Shown: positions 51,626-59,931 of the stretch, one piece after another | Position numbering within the stretch: position 1 is the stretch's first letter | How the letters are laid out: every line of letters begins with the position of its first letter | Assembly (NCBI GenBank): GCA_000719025.1 | Contig: JODP01000002.1 | Location: 372,001 to 436,000 of the forward strand | From: Kineosporia aurantiaca JCM 3230 | GTDB lineage: Bacteria > Actinomycetota > Actinomycetes > Actinomycetales > Kineosporiaceae | DNA length: 64,000 nucleotides | Direction of reading: 5' to 3' | Program-made: the position numbers and the translations under genes | Notes under the pieces: generated by a model | Database searches by the model: none | The model's input: the letters and a program-made list of their open reading frames with translations, nothing else | Told to the model about the DNA's origin: nothing

Positions 51626-53113
51626 TTAGGCCACCGGTACCGCCAGCAGCGAGACCCTCGTCCACAAAAGATGTTCTTCCAGGCATCTCAACCCGGACGG
51701 CGGTGGCTTCTCTCGTTCTTCCGTAGGAGCCGGAACCGGCGGATCGGAGTCAGGACGGCGTCCAAGGGTTCGCCGGGTACTGGTGAGCACGCCGTGCACG
51801 CGCGCCAACTCTGCGCCGACTTCCCGGTCGATCCGCGCGCCGTCGGCCAGCTGGACGGACAAGTCGGCGGTCAGCTCCTCCAAAGGCCTTTCCAGCGCCA
51901 GCACTCCCCGCACCGCATCGGCCAAAGGCGGCCGGGGCCAGATCTTGCCCCCTGTAGCCCGGCTGAGCCGGTCGTGAAGCCGGATCGTGCCGCTCGCCTC
52001 CTCCAGCCGCGCGAGCGTGCTGTGAGCGGCCGATGCGGCGGCCTGCAGTCCGTCGGGGTCGGAGCGTCGGGCTGCGGTCAATAAATTGTGGACGTCGGCC
52101 AGCACGTCGGCGATTCGGCGGCGGATCATGTCGGTGGTCCGGATGGGCAACACCCACCACGCGATGGCCACTGCCAACGCGGTAGCCACGGCGACCGCAC
52201 CGACCCGCTCGGCCAGCACACCGGTTCCGCCTTGTCCGTAGTACCCGTAGAGAAAAGCCAGGGCCGCAGTCACCCCGGCCGCCCAGTACGCGTAACCGTA
52301 CGGGCGGGCCAGCAGCGCCAGCCCGAGGGTCACCAGCACCGCGACCACGGCCGTGCGGTCTCCCGGCGCGAAGACGCCGGCGAGCAGGGTGGCCACGATC
52401 GTCCCGGTCATCGCCCCCGCCAGCCGGTGCAGACCCTTGACCAGAACGTCGCCACGCCCCCGGTTTCCGGCCGCCACGACGTACCCGGTCAACACCAGCC
52501 AGGGCCAGTGGTCACCGAAGAGCCACTCCCCCAGGACGAATGCCGCGCCCAGGGTCAGCGCCATCTGCACGGCCATCCGGGTGCTCGTCCTGCCCGAGGA
52601 ACTCGCTGCTTGAACCTTCTCGTTGCCGACCGGGGAAGGCGCCAGGCGCTGGAACAGCAGCACCCAGAACGTGCTCATCGCCGCGATCGGCACCGCCCAG
52701 AGCACCTGGACCAGGCCGTTGTGCGCTCCGGAAACGCGCGGTACTGGGGTGGTGAGCAGGGCGATCAGCGGAAGGGTGAGCAGGGTGCCGAGGCGGGTGA
52801 ACGACGGCCCGAACCGGCGCATCCAGATCCCGGCGGCCACGACCAGCACGAAAACCGCATCGCCGAGCGGCCTCTCGGTTCGCATCAGCTGACCGACCAG
52901 CCCGGCCCACAACGCGGCCAGGGGGAGGACGACGGCCGGCTGCCACCAGGGTCCGGCCCGGCGGGCGGCCCGGCCGGCCATCAGCGCCAGGACCACGGCC
53001 AGCACCACCACGTCGGTGTGCAGGTGGGCCACCGTCTCCAGGCCCCAGGCGGTGAAGAAGCTGGCCAGCACGGCGGCGTAGGTCAGCAGCGAGGTACGGC
53101 CCAGGGCGAGCAC
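51626..53113 (-). CDS. FUSC family membrane protein
   Basis: The 495-residue protein has two blocks of hydrophobic helices (about 10-145 and 185-320) and a cytoplasmic helical tail, the FUSC/aromatic-acid-exporter-like layout, with GDHWPWLVLTGYVVAAGNRGRGD and RLAGAMTGTIVATLLA as conserved stretches. Aromatic-acid efflux is known for some relatives, but the substrate here is unknown. GTG start. It reads toward the LCP gene. Confidence 0.88.
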   Translation of the reverse strand: MLALGRTSLLTYAAVLASFFTAWGLETVAHLHTDVVVLAVVLALMAGRAARRAGPWWQPAVVLPLAALWAGLVGQLMRTERPLGDAVFVLVVAAGIWMRRFGPSFTRLGTLLTLPLIALLTTPVPRVSGAHNGLVQVLWAVPIAAMSTFWVLLFQRLAPSPVGNEKVQAASSSGRTSTRMAVQMALTLGAAFVLGEWLFGDHWPWLVLTGYVVAAGNRGRGDVLVKGLHRLAGAMTGTIVATLLAGVFAPGDRTAVVAVLVTLGLALLARPYGYAYWAAGVTAALAFLYGYYGQGGTGVLAERVGAVAVATALAVAIAWWVLPIRTTDMIRRRIADVLADVHNLLTAARRSDPDGLQAAASAAHSTLARLEEASGTIRLHDRLSRATGGKIWPRPPLADAVRGVLALERPLEELTADLSVQLADGARIDREVGAELARVHGVLTSTRRTLGRRPDSDPPVPAPTEEREKPPPSGLRCLEEHLLWTRVSLLAVPVA

Positions 53114-53155
53114 GGGTGGATGCTACGCGGGGTCGCGCCTCAATAGGATCGTCCG

Positions 53156-53902
53156 GTGCAGATTCATTGGATGACCCTGTTCCTGGATTTCCCGGCCGAG
53201 CAGTTCGAGGCCGGCGTCGACTACTGGAGCAAGGTCACCGGCACCCACCGGTCCGAACCGCGCGGCGGCCAGGACGAGTTCGCCACCCTGCTGCCCGCTC
53301 AGGGCCACCCCTACCTTCGCGTGCAGCGGCTCGGTTCCGGCCCGGCCCGCACCCATCTGGATCTGCACATCGATGCGGCCGCGCGGGCCGAGGCGGTGGC
53401 CCAGGCCGTCCGCCTGGGCGCCCACCACGAGTTCGCGGGCGGCGAGCACGACGTCTTCACCAGCCCCGGCGGCCTCCCCTTCTGCCTGGTGCCGTGGGAA
53501 GGCGCCGAGGCCGAGAGCCAGGTGCCACCGCCGAACCAGATGATCGGCCTGGCCACCCGGGCCCGGCTGGACCAGCTCGCCATCGACATCCCCCCGGCCC
53601 TCTGGGACTCCGAAAGCACCTTCTGGGCCGCCCTCACCGGCTGGGAACTCTTCCACCTCGGCGACTCGGAGTTCGCCCGGCTCCGGGTCCCGGCCGAGCT
53701 GCCGGCCAAGCTCCTGCTGCAGCGTCTGGACGACGAGGCACCGGCCGTGACCGCGCACCTGGACTTCGCCGCGCCCCGCCCGGCCGGGGTCGCCCGGGCC
53801 CACGCCACCCTGGGCGCGCAGGTGGGCCCGGCCAACGACGAATGGACCGTGATGACCGATCCGCTGGGGCGGGTCTACTGCGTGACCGGACGCCCGCTCT
53901 AG
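53156..53902 (+). CDS. VOC family protein, two glyoxalase-like domains
   Basis: The 248-residue protein has two beta-alpha-beta-beta-beta repeats: the first with THLDLHID and FTSPGGLPFCLV, the second with VTAHLDFA and VMTDPLGRVYCVTG. This is the glyoxalase/bleomycin-resistance/dioxygenase superfamily; substrate unknown. It converges with the next VOC gene, overlapping by four bases. Confidence 0.87.
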   Translation: MQIHWMTLFLDFPAEQFEAGVDYWSKVTGTHRSEPRGGQDEFATLLPAQGHPYLRVQRLGSGPARTHLDLHIDAAARAEAVAQAVRLGAHHEFAGGEHDVFTSPGGLPFCLVPWEGAEAESQVPPPNQMIGLATRARLDQLAIDIPPALWDSESTFWAALTGWELFHLGDSEFARLRVPAELPAKLLLQRLDDEAPAVTAHLDFAAPRPAGVARAHATLGAQVGPANDEWTVMTDPLGRVYCVTGRPL

Positions 53903-54375
53903 GCCCCGTCGGCCGCCTTCTGCAGGTCCTCGATCACCAGCCGCTTCATCCCGAGCATGGCCTGGGTGGCGCGGCTGCTGCGGGCCGGGTCGGGATCGCC
54001 GATCAGCCGGCCCAGGATCGCCGGCACGATCTGCCAGGACACCCCGAACCGGTCCTTCAGCCAGCCGCACTGCACCTCGTGACCGCCGTCCGCGGTCAGG
54101 CCGAACCAGTAGTGGTCCACCTCGGCCTGGTCGGCGCACGAAACGCTGAGCGAGATCGCCTCGGTGAAGGGGAACTGCGGGCCGCCGTTGATCGCGTTGA
54201 ACGGCTGGCCGTCGAGCACGAAGTCGATCGCCATCACCGTGCCCTCGGTCCCGGGCTGGTCGGGTCCGTAGGTCGAGGTGTGCAGGGTCGAGGAGTTGGG
54301 GAACAGCTTGGTGTAGAGCTCCACCGCCTGCTCGGCGTTGCCGTCGAACCACAGGCTGGGCTGAATGACCGGCAT
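53899..54375 (-). CDS. VOC family protein (PhnB-like)
   Basis: The 158-residue protein begins MPVIQPSLWFDGNAEQAVELY and has FVLDGQPFNAINGGPQFPF and GWLKDRFGVSWQIVP, the PhnB/3-demethylubiquinone-methyltransferase-like VOC group. The enzyme activity is unproven for this group. GGAAGGTG precedes the ATG at 54375; the longer frame is rejected. Confidence 0.9.
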   Translation of the reverse strand: MPVIQPSLWFDGNAEQAVELYTKLFPNSSTLHTSTYGPDQPGTEGTVMAIDFVLDGQPFNAINGGPQFPFTEAISLSVSCADQAEVDHYWFGLTADGGHEVQCGWLKDRFGVSWQIVPAILGRLIGDPDPARSSRATQAMLGMKRLVIEDLQKAADGA

Positions 54376-54459
54376 GACGTGCACCTTCCTGTCGTGAATA
54401 GCTACAGGTAAGGACGCCCCGGTTCCCCGGAACTCATCGGTGCCGACCGGCGTCCTCAA

Positions 54460-54660
54460 TCAGTCGATCTGAAGCTCACCCATCGGGTCCCAGCCGGTCC
54501 GCTCCGTCCCCAGATCCGAGAAGATGATCTTCGGGGTGGCCGACAGCATCGGGCGCATCCGCTCCAGCCCGGGCCGGAAGTGCGGCGCGGCCCCGGCCTC
54601 GGCGTCTCGGATCCGGGCCTCCCGAGCGGACCATCGGTCAGCGGTCACCGCACTGGACAT
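54460..54660 (-). CDS. Small hypothetical protein (66 aa)
   Basis: A strong GGAGGGTGAG site directly precedes ATG 54660. The 66 residues start MSSAVTADRWSAREARIRDAE and end MGELQID; no domain is recognised. It lies upstream of the PhnB-like gene on the same strand with an 84-base gap. Confidence 0.6.
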   Translation of the reverse strand: MSSAVTADRWSAREARIRDAEAGAAPHFRPGLERMRPMLSATPKIIFSDLGTERTGWDPMGELQID

Positions 54661-54765
54661 CTCACCCTCCCGGCGCACTCAACCTGCGGAGCGAAAATGC
54701 CGAAACAGCGCTTACGCCGATGGCATCGGGGTCGCCGGCGATCATCCCCCGCCTGGGAGGACCTC

Positions 54766-55449
54766 ATGTCGCTCCGCGAAATCATCCAGGCCTTCGGCTG
54801 GATACCGGTCTGCGGACTGCTCACCGTGCACGTCCTGATCTACCTCGGGCGCCTGCCGCGGCACGGTCTGGCGATCCGGGTGGCCGGCTACGTGGCCGCG
54901 CTGACCATCGTCGCGGCCGCCCTGTCCACCCGGATGTGGCCGATCGCGGTGCTCGGCCTGCTCTTCATGCGGACCGAACTGTTCGGCCACCGGCACGCCG
55001 AGGAACGCTCCGCGTACCAAGGGGCCCGGCGGATCCCGGGGGCCCGGCGGCCGGAGCCCGAGGGCGAGGAACTGCTGGACGACGTCCGGATCCACCACGG
55101 CTCCGACGTGATCGGCGTGGCCCACGCCCGGCACCCCGAGTACACCGTGCCCGGGATGACCGCGGCCACGGCGACCACCCTGCGCGCCCGCACCCACGAC
55201 AAGACCGACCCCGACTTCGTCCCGGCCTCCGTGGGGCTGCGCGAAGGGCACCACGAGCACCACGAACCGGCCGGCACCATGCGCTTCCTGAGTTCGGCCA
55301 AGCACTTCACCGACGTGCTGCTGAAGCTGGAGATCATCGCGGTGGTGGTGATCGCCCTGGTGCTGTTCGGGGTCTGGGCCGAGGGACAGCGCCGGGACTT
55401 CACCCGCAACTCCGACCAGAACGTCTGCCAGATGAGCTACAGCTGCTGA
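54766..55449 (+). CDS. Membrane protein of unknown function
   Basis: The 227-residue protein starts MSLREIIQAFGWIPVCGLL after GGGAGG. It has two or three N-terminal hydrophobic helices, a His/Arg/Glu-rich soluble middle (HHGSDVIGVAHARHPEY, EGHHEHHEPAG) and a C-terminal helix. I recognise no family; the His-rich stretch might bind metal. It converges on the decarboxylase gene. Confidence 0.7.
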   Translation: MSLREIIQAFGWIPVCGLLTVHVLIYLGRLPRHGLAIRVAGYVAALTIVAAALSTRMWPIAVLGLLFMRTELFGHRHAEERSAYQGARRIPGARRPEPEGEELLDDVRIHHGSDVIGVAHARHPEYTVPGMTAATATTLRARTHDKTDPDFVPASVGLREGHHEHHEPAGTMRFLSSAKHFTDVLLKLEIIAVVVIALVLFGVWAEGQRRDFTRNSDQNVCQMSYSC

Positions 55450-55450
55450 C

Positions 55451-56632
55451 CTAGCCCCCGACGTAGGCGAAGGCCGGGTGGGGGTGCATGAGGAAGTCGT
55501 GGTGACTGATGTTCCAGGCGTAGGCCCCGGCCATCCGGAACACCAGCAGATCCCCCACCCGCAGGTCGCGGACCCCGACCCCGGCGGCCAGCTGGTCCTT
55601 GGGCGTGCAGAGCTGGCCGACCACGGTCAGGTTGTCGTCGTTCAGCGGCTCGCCGGAACGCTGAGGGCCAGGTAGCGCGAGCACCGGCTGGCTGTGCCCC
55701 TTGGTGGCCGGGGTACGCAGGTGATGGGTGCCCCCGCGGGTGATGGCGTACGCCTGACCCCGGGTGTACTTCAGGTCGAGCACGTCGCTGACGTAGTACC
55801 CGGAATGCACGCTGACCGCGCGGCCCGGCTCGACCCGCAGCACGACCCCCTCCGGAGCCACCTCGCCCAGGCCCTTGGCGTACCGAAGCCAGTCGAAGCG
55901 GTCGTCCGGATCCGCATAGTCCACGCTCATCCCGCCGCCCAGGTTGATCTCCGGCGCCGTCAGGCCCGGCACCTTGTCCCGCAGCCACCACAGCGCCCAG
56001 GCCAGCACCCGCTTGTCCAGCGTCAGCTTCTGCTCCGCATCCAGGCCGGAAGCCAGGTGGACGTGCAGCCCGCGCACCCGCACCCCACTGCCGGCCGCCG
56101 CCGCGTCCCGCGCCGTACGCGCCGCGACGGCGAGCGTCTCCTCGTCCATCCCGAACGGCCCGCTCATGCTCAGCGCGGCGCCGGTGACTCCGAACGGCAG
56201 GTTGGCCCGCAGCAGCACCTCCACCGGGCGGGCCCCGGCCAGTGCAATCACCCGGTTCAGCTCGCGCAGGCTCTCCACGTGCAGCCGCCAGACCCCACGG
56301 CTGATCGCGGTGATCAGCTCGCGGTCGGTCTTGCCGGGCCCGCCGAACGCCACCCGGGCCCCGGGCACCGTGTCCATCACGTGCTCCAGCTCGCCGCCGG
56401 ATGCCACCTCGATGCCGTCGGTCAGCGGAGCGAGCACCCGCAGCAGCACCGGATCGGGGTTCGCCTTGGCCGCGTAAAGGAACTGCACCCCGGCGTCCGC
56501 GAGGGCGTCGCGGATCTGCCCGGCCTGTTCCCGCAGAGCGGGAAGGTCGTAGAGGTAGGCCGGGAGCTGGTTCTCCGCAGCGAGGGCGAGGACCCGCTCG
56601 CGCACGGCCGCCGGGAGCACGTCATCACGCAT
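55451..56632 (-). CDS. Type III PLP-dependent decarboxylase (LysA/ornithine decarboxylase family)
   Basis: The 393-residue alanine-racemase-fold enzyme has FLYAAKANPDP with the PLP lysine near residue 50, HLASGLD, EINLGGGMSVDY, an EPGR phosphate site and GQLCTPKD, where the Cys and Asp act in decarboxylation. Diaminopimelate, ornithine or a siderophore intermediate are possible substrates; it is not in a lysine operon. ATG 56632 gives the family N-terminus. Confidence 0.87.
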   Translation of the reverse strand: MRDDVLPAAVRERVLALAAENQLPAYLYDLPALREQAGQIRDALADAGVQFLYAAKANPDPVLLRVLAPLTDGIEVASGGELEHVMDTVPGARVAFGGPGKTDRELITAISRGVWRLHVESLRELNRVIALAGARPVEVLLRANLPFGVTGAALSMSGPFGMDEETLAVAARTARDAAAAGSGVRVRGLHVHLASGLDAEQKLTLDKRVLAWALWWLRDKVPGLTAPEINLGGGMSVDYADPDDRFDWLRYAKGLGEVAPEGVVLRVEPGRAVSVHSGYYVSDVLDLKYTRGQAYAITRGGTHHLRTPATKGHSQPVLALPGPQRSGEPLNDDNLTVVGQLCTPKDQLAAGVGVRDLRVGDLLVFRMAGAYAWNISHHDFLMHPHPAFAYVGG

Positions 56633-56776
56633 GGGGCGATTGTCCCGGACCGGCGGGCGATTCCTGTCGATCTTCACCCGAGAGGACATGAAGGTGACAT
56701 GAACGACAGCCCGGGTCACGCTCGGCTGAGCGGCTGGAAAGCAGACACGGCCGAAAGAAAGGGATACCTTGCTGCA

Positions 56777-56804
56777 GTGAATCTTTTATTTTTCGGGGAT
56801 TCAC
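56777..56804 (+). promoter_or_regulatory. AT-rich leader hairpin upstream of helD
   Basis: GTGAATC (56777-56783) pairs with GATTCAC (56798-56804) around a 14-base T-rich loop, 45 bases before the helD start. The 100-base leader is strikingly AT-rich for this genome and may hold the promoter and a control element. Confidence 0.45.
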
Positions 56805-56849
56805 CGGAATACAGCTCAACAGGGCTGATGGTAATTCGCGGAGGGGTAA

Positions 56850-59159
56850 TTGTCAATTCCTGACCTGGCTCTTGAGCAGGCGCATCTCACCCTGCTCTAC
56901 GACCACGTCGACGGGCTCCGCGAACGGCTCGCCGCCCGTCAGACCCGTGCTCTCGCAGGCGGATCCGGGGCGGTGGGCACCCGCCAGGCCATGGTCGAGC
57001 GGGAGGCCGCCGTGCATCTCTACAGTGCCCGGCTGGCCCAGTTGAACGCGGCCGAGAACGCGCTTTGTTTCGGCCGTCTCGATCTGCAAGAAGGCCCACC
57101 CCGTTACATTGGCAGAATTGGTCTGCAGGCCGAGGACGAAGAAGACGACGAGCCTCTCCTGATCGACTGGCGCGCCCCCGTCGCCCGCCCCTTTTACCTG
57201 GCCACCGCGATGCAGCCGGACGGCGTGGTGCGGCGCCGGCAGATCCGCACGGTGGGACGCCGGGTGGTGCAGCTGCACGACGAGCACCTGACCGGCGCCA
57301 CCACCTCCGAACCGGGCCCGATCACCAGTGAGGCCGCGCTGCTGACCGCGCTGAACGCGGCCCGCTCCGGGCGGATGACCGACATCGTCGAGACGGTGCA
57401 GGCCGAGCAGGACCGGATCATCCGTTCCGAGCTGAACGGCATCCTGGTGGTGCAGGGTGGGCCGGGCACCGGCAAGACCGCGGTGGCCCTGCACCGCGCG
57501 GCCTACCTGCTCTACCACCACCGCGAGCAGCTGGAACGCCGCGGTGTGCTGATCATCGGGCCGAACACCACCTTCCTGCGGTACATCGCCGAAGTGCTGC
57601 CCGCGCTCGGCGAGACCGGCGTGATGCTGGCGACCACCGGCGACCTGTTCCCCGGCGTCTCCCCCACGCTCACCGAGTCCGGGCCGGTCACCGCACTGAA
57701 GGGCCACCTGATGATGGCGGACGTCGTGGCCGGCGCGGTCGCGGACCGCCAGTGGGTGCCGGAGGACGACGACGAGGTGGTCGCGGTCCGTCACGACGGC
57801 CAGTTGCTGCGGCTGGACCGGCAGGCCTGCCTGGAGCTGCGCGAGCGGGTGCGCGCCGGGCAGCTGCTGCACAACGAGGCCCGGCCCCTCATGCACCGGC
57901 TGGTCGTCGAGGCGCTCACCCGGCTCTGGGCCGAGGCGGTCGGTGCCGATCCGCTGGGCGGCGAGAACCTGCTCGGGCCGGAGGATCTCAAGATGGTCCG
58001 GAACGAGCTGGCCGAGAACGACGACGTCGACGGGGTGGTGGACTGGCTCTGGCCGAAGCTGACCCCGACCCGGCTGCTGCGCGACCTGTACGCCTCCCCC
58101 AAGCGGATCCGCGCCGCGGCCGCCCAGGTCGGGCTGACCCAGGCCGAGCAGGACCTGCTGCTGCGCGAGGCCGGCCAGGGCTGGTCCGAGGCCGACGTGC
58201 CGCTGCTCGACGAGGCCGCCGAGCTGCTGGGGCGGGACGACTCGACCGCCCGGCGGCTGGCCGAGGAGCTGCAGACCGCGAACCTGGAGTACGCCCAGGG
58301 CGTGCTCGACCTGCTGCGCGGCTCGGAATCCGGCGACTTCGAGGACGAGGAGTCCGAGATCCTGGCCGCGTTCGACCTGGTCGACGCGGAAGCCCTGCTG
58401 GACCGGCAGGAAGCGGTCGACCACCGCACCGCCGCCGAGCGCGCCGCCACCGACCGCACCTGGCGCTTCGGGCACATCGTGGTCGACGAGGCCCAGGAGG
58501 TCTCCCCGATGGCCTGGCGCCTGCTGATGCGCCGCTCGCGCTCGATGACCCTGGTCGGCGACGTGGCCCAGACCGGTGATCCGGCCGGCGCCGCGTCCTG
58601 GCCGCAGGCGCTCGGCCCGCACGTCGGGAACCGCTGGCGGCTGGAGGAACTCACCGTCAACTACCGGATGCCGGAGCCGATCGCCCGGGTCGCCGCCGAC
58701 CTGCTCAGGACCATCGACCCCGACCTGCTCGCCCCCGAGCCGGTCCGCCCGGGCAGCGCTCCGGTATGGGCCCGACGCACGGAAAACCTTGCCGATGACC
58801 TGGTTTCCGCGGTCGACAGCGAACTTCGGGCCTTGGCCGAGGACCGGCGCCTGGCCGTGGTCACCGCCCCGGACCAGGCCGCCGAGATCTTCGCTGTCCT
58901 CAATGCGCATCTCTCCGAAGCCGTTGCCCGGGGCGAGGATCCGGATGACGAAAGTCCTTCCCGGGTGGCCGTCCTGGATCCACGCGAGACCAAAGGGCTG
59001 GAGTTCGACGCGGTCATCGTGGTCGAGCCCGACCGGATCGTCGCCGCTTCCCCCCGCGGCCGGGGCGACCTCTACGTGGCGATCACCCGCGCCACCCAGC
59101 GCCTCGGCCTGATCCACCGCGCCGAACTGCCCGCCGGGCTGTCCGGGGTGAACAAGTGA
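56850..59159 (+). CDS. helD: HelD-like RNA polymerase-recycling ATPase (UvrD/Rep superfamily)
   Basis: HelD proteins pull stalled RNA polymerase off nucleic acid, and actinobacterial forms can reduce rifampicin binding. The 769 residues show a coiled-coil N-terminal arm with EREAAVHLYSARLAQLNAAE, then LIDWRAPVARPFY, Walker A GGPGTGKTAVALHR near residue 207, VVDEAQEVSPMAW (Walker B) near 545, and a C-terminal ETKGLEFDAVIVVEP with VAITRATQRLG. The TTG start is chosen because GGAGGGG lies seven bases before it. It overlaps the GNAT gene. Confidence 0.92.
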   Translation: MSIPDLALEQAHLTLLYDHVDGLRERLAARQTRALAGGSGAVGTRQAMVEREAAVHLYSARLAQLNAAENALCFGRLDLQEGPPRYIGRIGLQAEDEEDDEPLLIDWRAPVARPFYLATAMQPDGVVRRRQIRTVGRRVVQLHDEHLTGATTSEPGPITSEAALLTALNAARSGRMTDIVETVQAEQDRIIRSELNGILVVQGGPGTGKTAVALHRAAYLLYHHREQLERRGVLIIGPNTTFLRYIAEVLPALGETGVMLATTGDLFPGVSPTLTESGPVTALKGHLMMADVVAGAVADRQWVPEDDDEVVAVRHDGQLLRLDRQACLELRERVRAGQLLHNEARPLMHRLVVEALTRLWAEAVGADPLGGENLLGPEDLKMVRNELAENDDVDGVVDWLWPKLTPTRLLRDLYASPKRIRAAAAQVGLTQAEQDLLLREAGQGWSEADVPLLDEAAELLGRDDSTARRLAEELQTANLEYAQGVLDLLRGSESGDFEDEESEILAAFDLVDAEALLDRQEAVDHRTAAERAATDRTWRFGHIVVDEAQEVSPMAWRLLMRRSRSMTLVGDVAQTGDPAGAASWPQALGPHVGNRWRLEELTVNYRMPEPIARVAADLLRTIDPDLLAPEPVRPGSAPVWARRTENLADDLVSAVDSELRALAEDRRLAVVTAPDQAAEIFAVLNAHLSEAVARGEDPDDESPSRVAVLDPRETKGLEFDAVIVVEPDRIVAASPRGRGDLYVAITRATQRLGLIHRAELPAGLSGVNK

Positions 59160-59683
59160 TGCCCTTGGACGGCGGAAAGGTCCGCCTGCGCGACTTTTCC
59201 GAGAACGACCTCGACGATGTCGCCGCCATCATCGGCGACGACCGGGTCACCCACTGGCTGGCCTTCGACTCCCGGAACCGTGAAGGCGCCGCGAGCATGA
59301 TTGCCGCCGCGATGGACGCGGCCCGGATCGTCCCCCGCACCGAGTTCTACCTCGCCTCGGCCGGCTCCTCGACCGACCGGGTGATCGGCTTCGGCCGCCT
59401 GGCCCTGGGCGGGATCCGTTCGGCCAAGCTCGGTTACGCGATCCACGCCGACCACTGGGGTCAGGGCTACGCCACCGCCACCGCCCGGACCCTGGTCGAG
59501 TTCGGCTTCGGCGAACTGGGCCTGCACCGGATCACCGCCGCGGTCGGCCCGGAGAACCAGCGCTCGGCCCGCGTCCTCGAGCGCCTCGGCTTCCGGCCCG
59601 AGGGCCGGCTGCGCGACCACGTCCACACCAACGGCGCCTGGCGCGACAGCCTGCTCTACTCCCTCCTGGAGCACGAGCACTGA
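59159..59683 (+). CDS. GNAT family N-acetyltransferase (RimJ/RimL type)
   Basis: The 174-residue protein has the acetyl-CoA-binding DHWGQGYATATARTLVEFGF and NQRSARVLERLGFRPEG of the RimJ/RimL-like branch. The substrate may be a protein N-terminus or a small amine. Its ATG overlaps the helD stop by one base (TGATG), so it is coupled to helD. Confidence 0.9.
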   Translation: MPLDGGKVRLRDFSENDLDDVAAIIGDDRVTHWLAFDSRNREGAASMIAAAMDAARIVPRTEFYLASAGSSTDRVIGFGRLALGGIRSAKLGYAIHADHWGQGYATATARTLVEFGFGELGLHRITAAVGPENQRSARVLERLGFRPEGRLRDHVHTNGAWRDSLLYSLLEHEH

Positions 59684-59697
59684 TCGGTGCCCGCAAG

Positions 59698-59753
59698 CGT
59701 CCTCAAGCAAACGCCCTCAGGCAAGCATCCTTAGGCAAACGTCCTCGGGCAAA
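59698..59753. repeat. 14-bp tandem repeat, four degenerate copies
   Basis: Units at 59698, 59712, 59726 and 59740 follow CGTCCTCRGGCAAA with a few changes each. They lie just after the GNAT stop. The remaining 178 bases before ppdK hold only a short palindrome. Confidence 0.9.
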
Positions 59754-59854
59754 AGCCGGGCCGACCGCCGGGCGCATCGCCCACCACCCCGGTAGCAACC
59801 GGTGAACTCCCAGGTCAACCGCCCAGGAGCATGTCCGGCGTCACGATCCGCCCC

Positions 59855-59866
59855 CTGTCCGGACAG
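59855..59866. promoter_or_regulatory. Perfect 12-bp palindrome upstream of ppdK
   Basis: CTGTCCGGACAG lies 66 bases before the ppdK start codon in an otherwise featureless gap. It could be an operator for the gene. Confidence 0.4.
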
Positions 59867-59931
59867 CTTTTCCCCGGCTTACCCTCGCTGGATCCCCGGC
59901 CGCCGGAAGCTACGAGAGGCGTGATCCGCCC

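Noticed and set aside
56640..56850. Rifampicin-associated element upstream of helD
   Set aside because: The known GGGGCTTGC-type 19-bp palindrome is not present in the leader.
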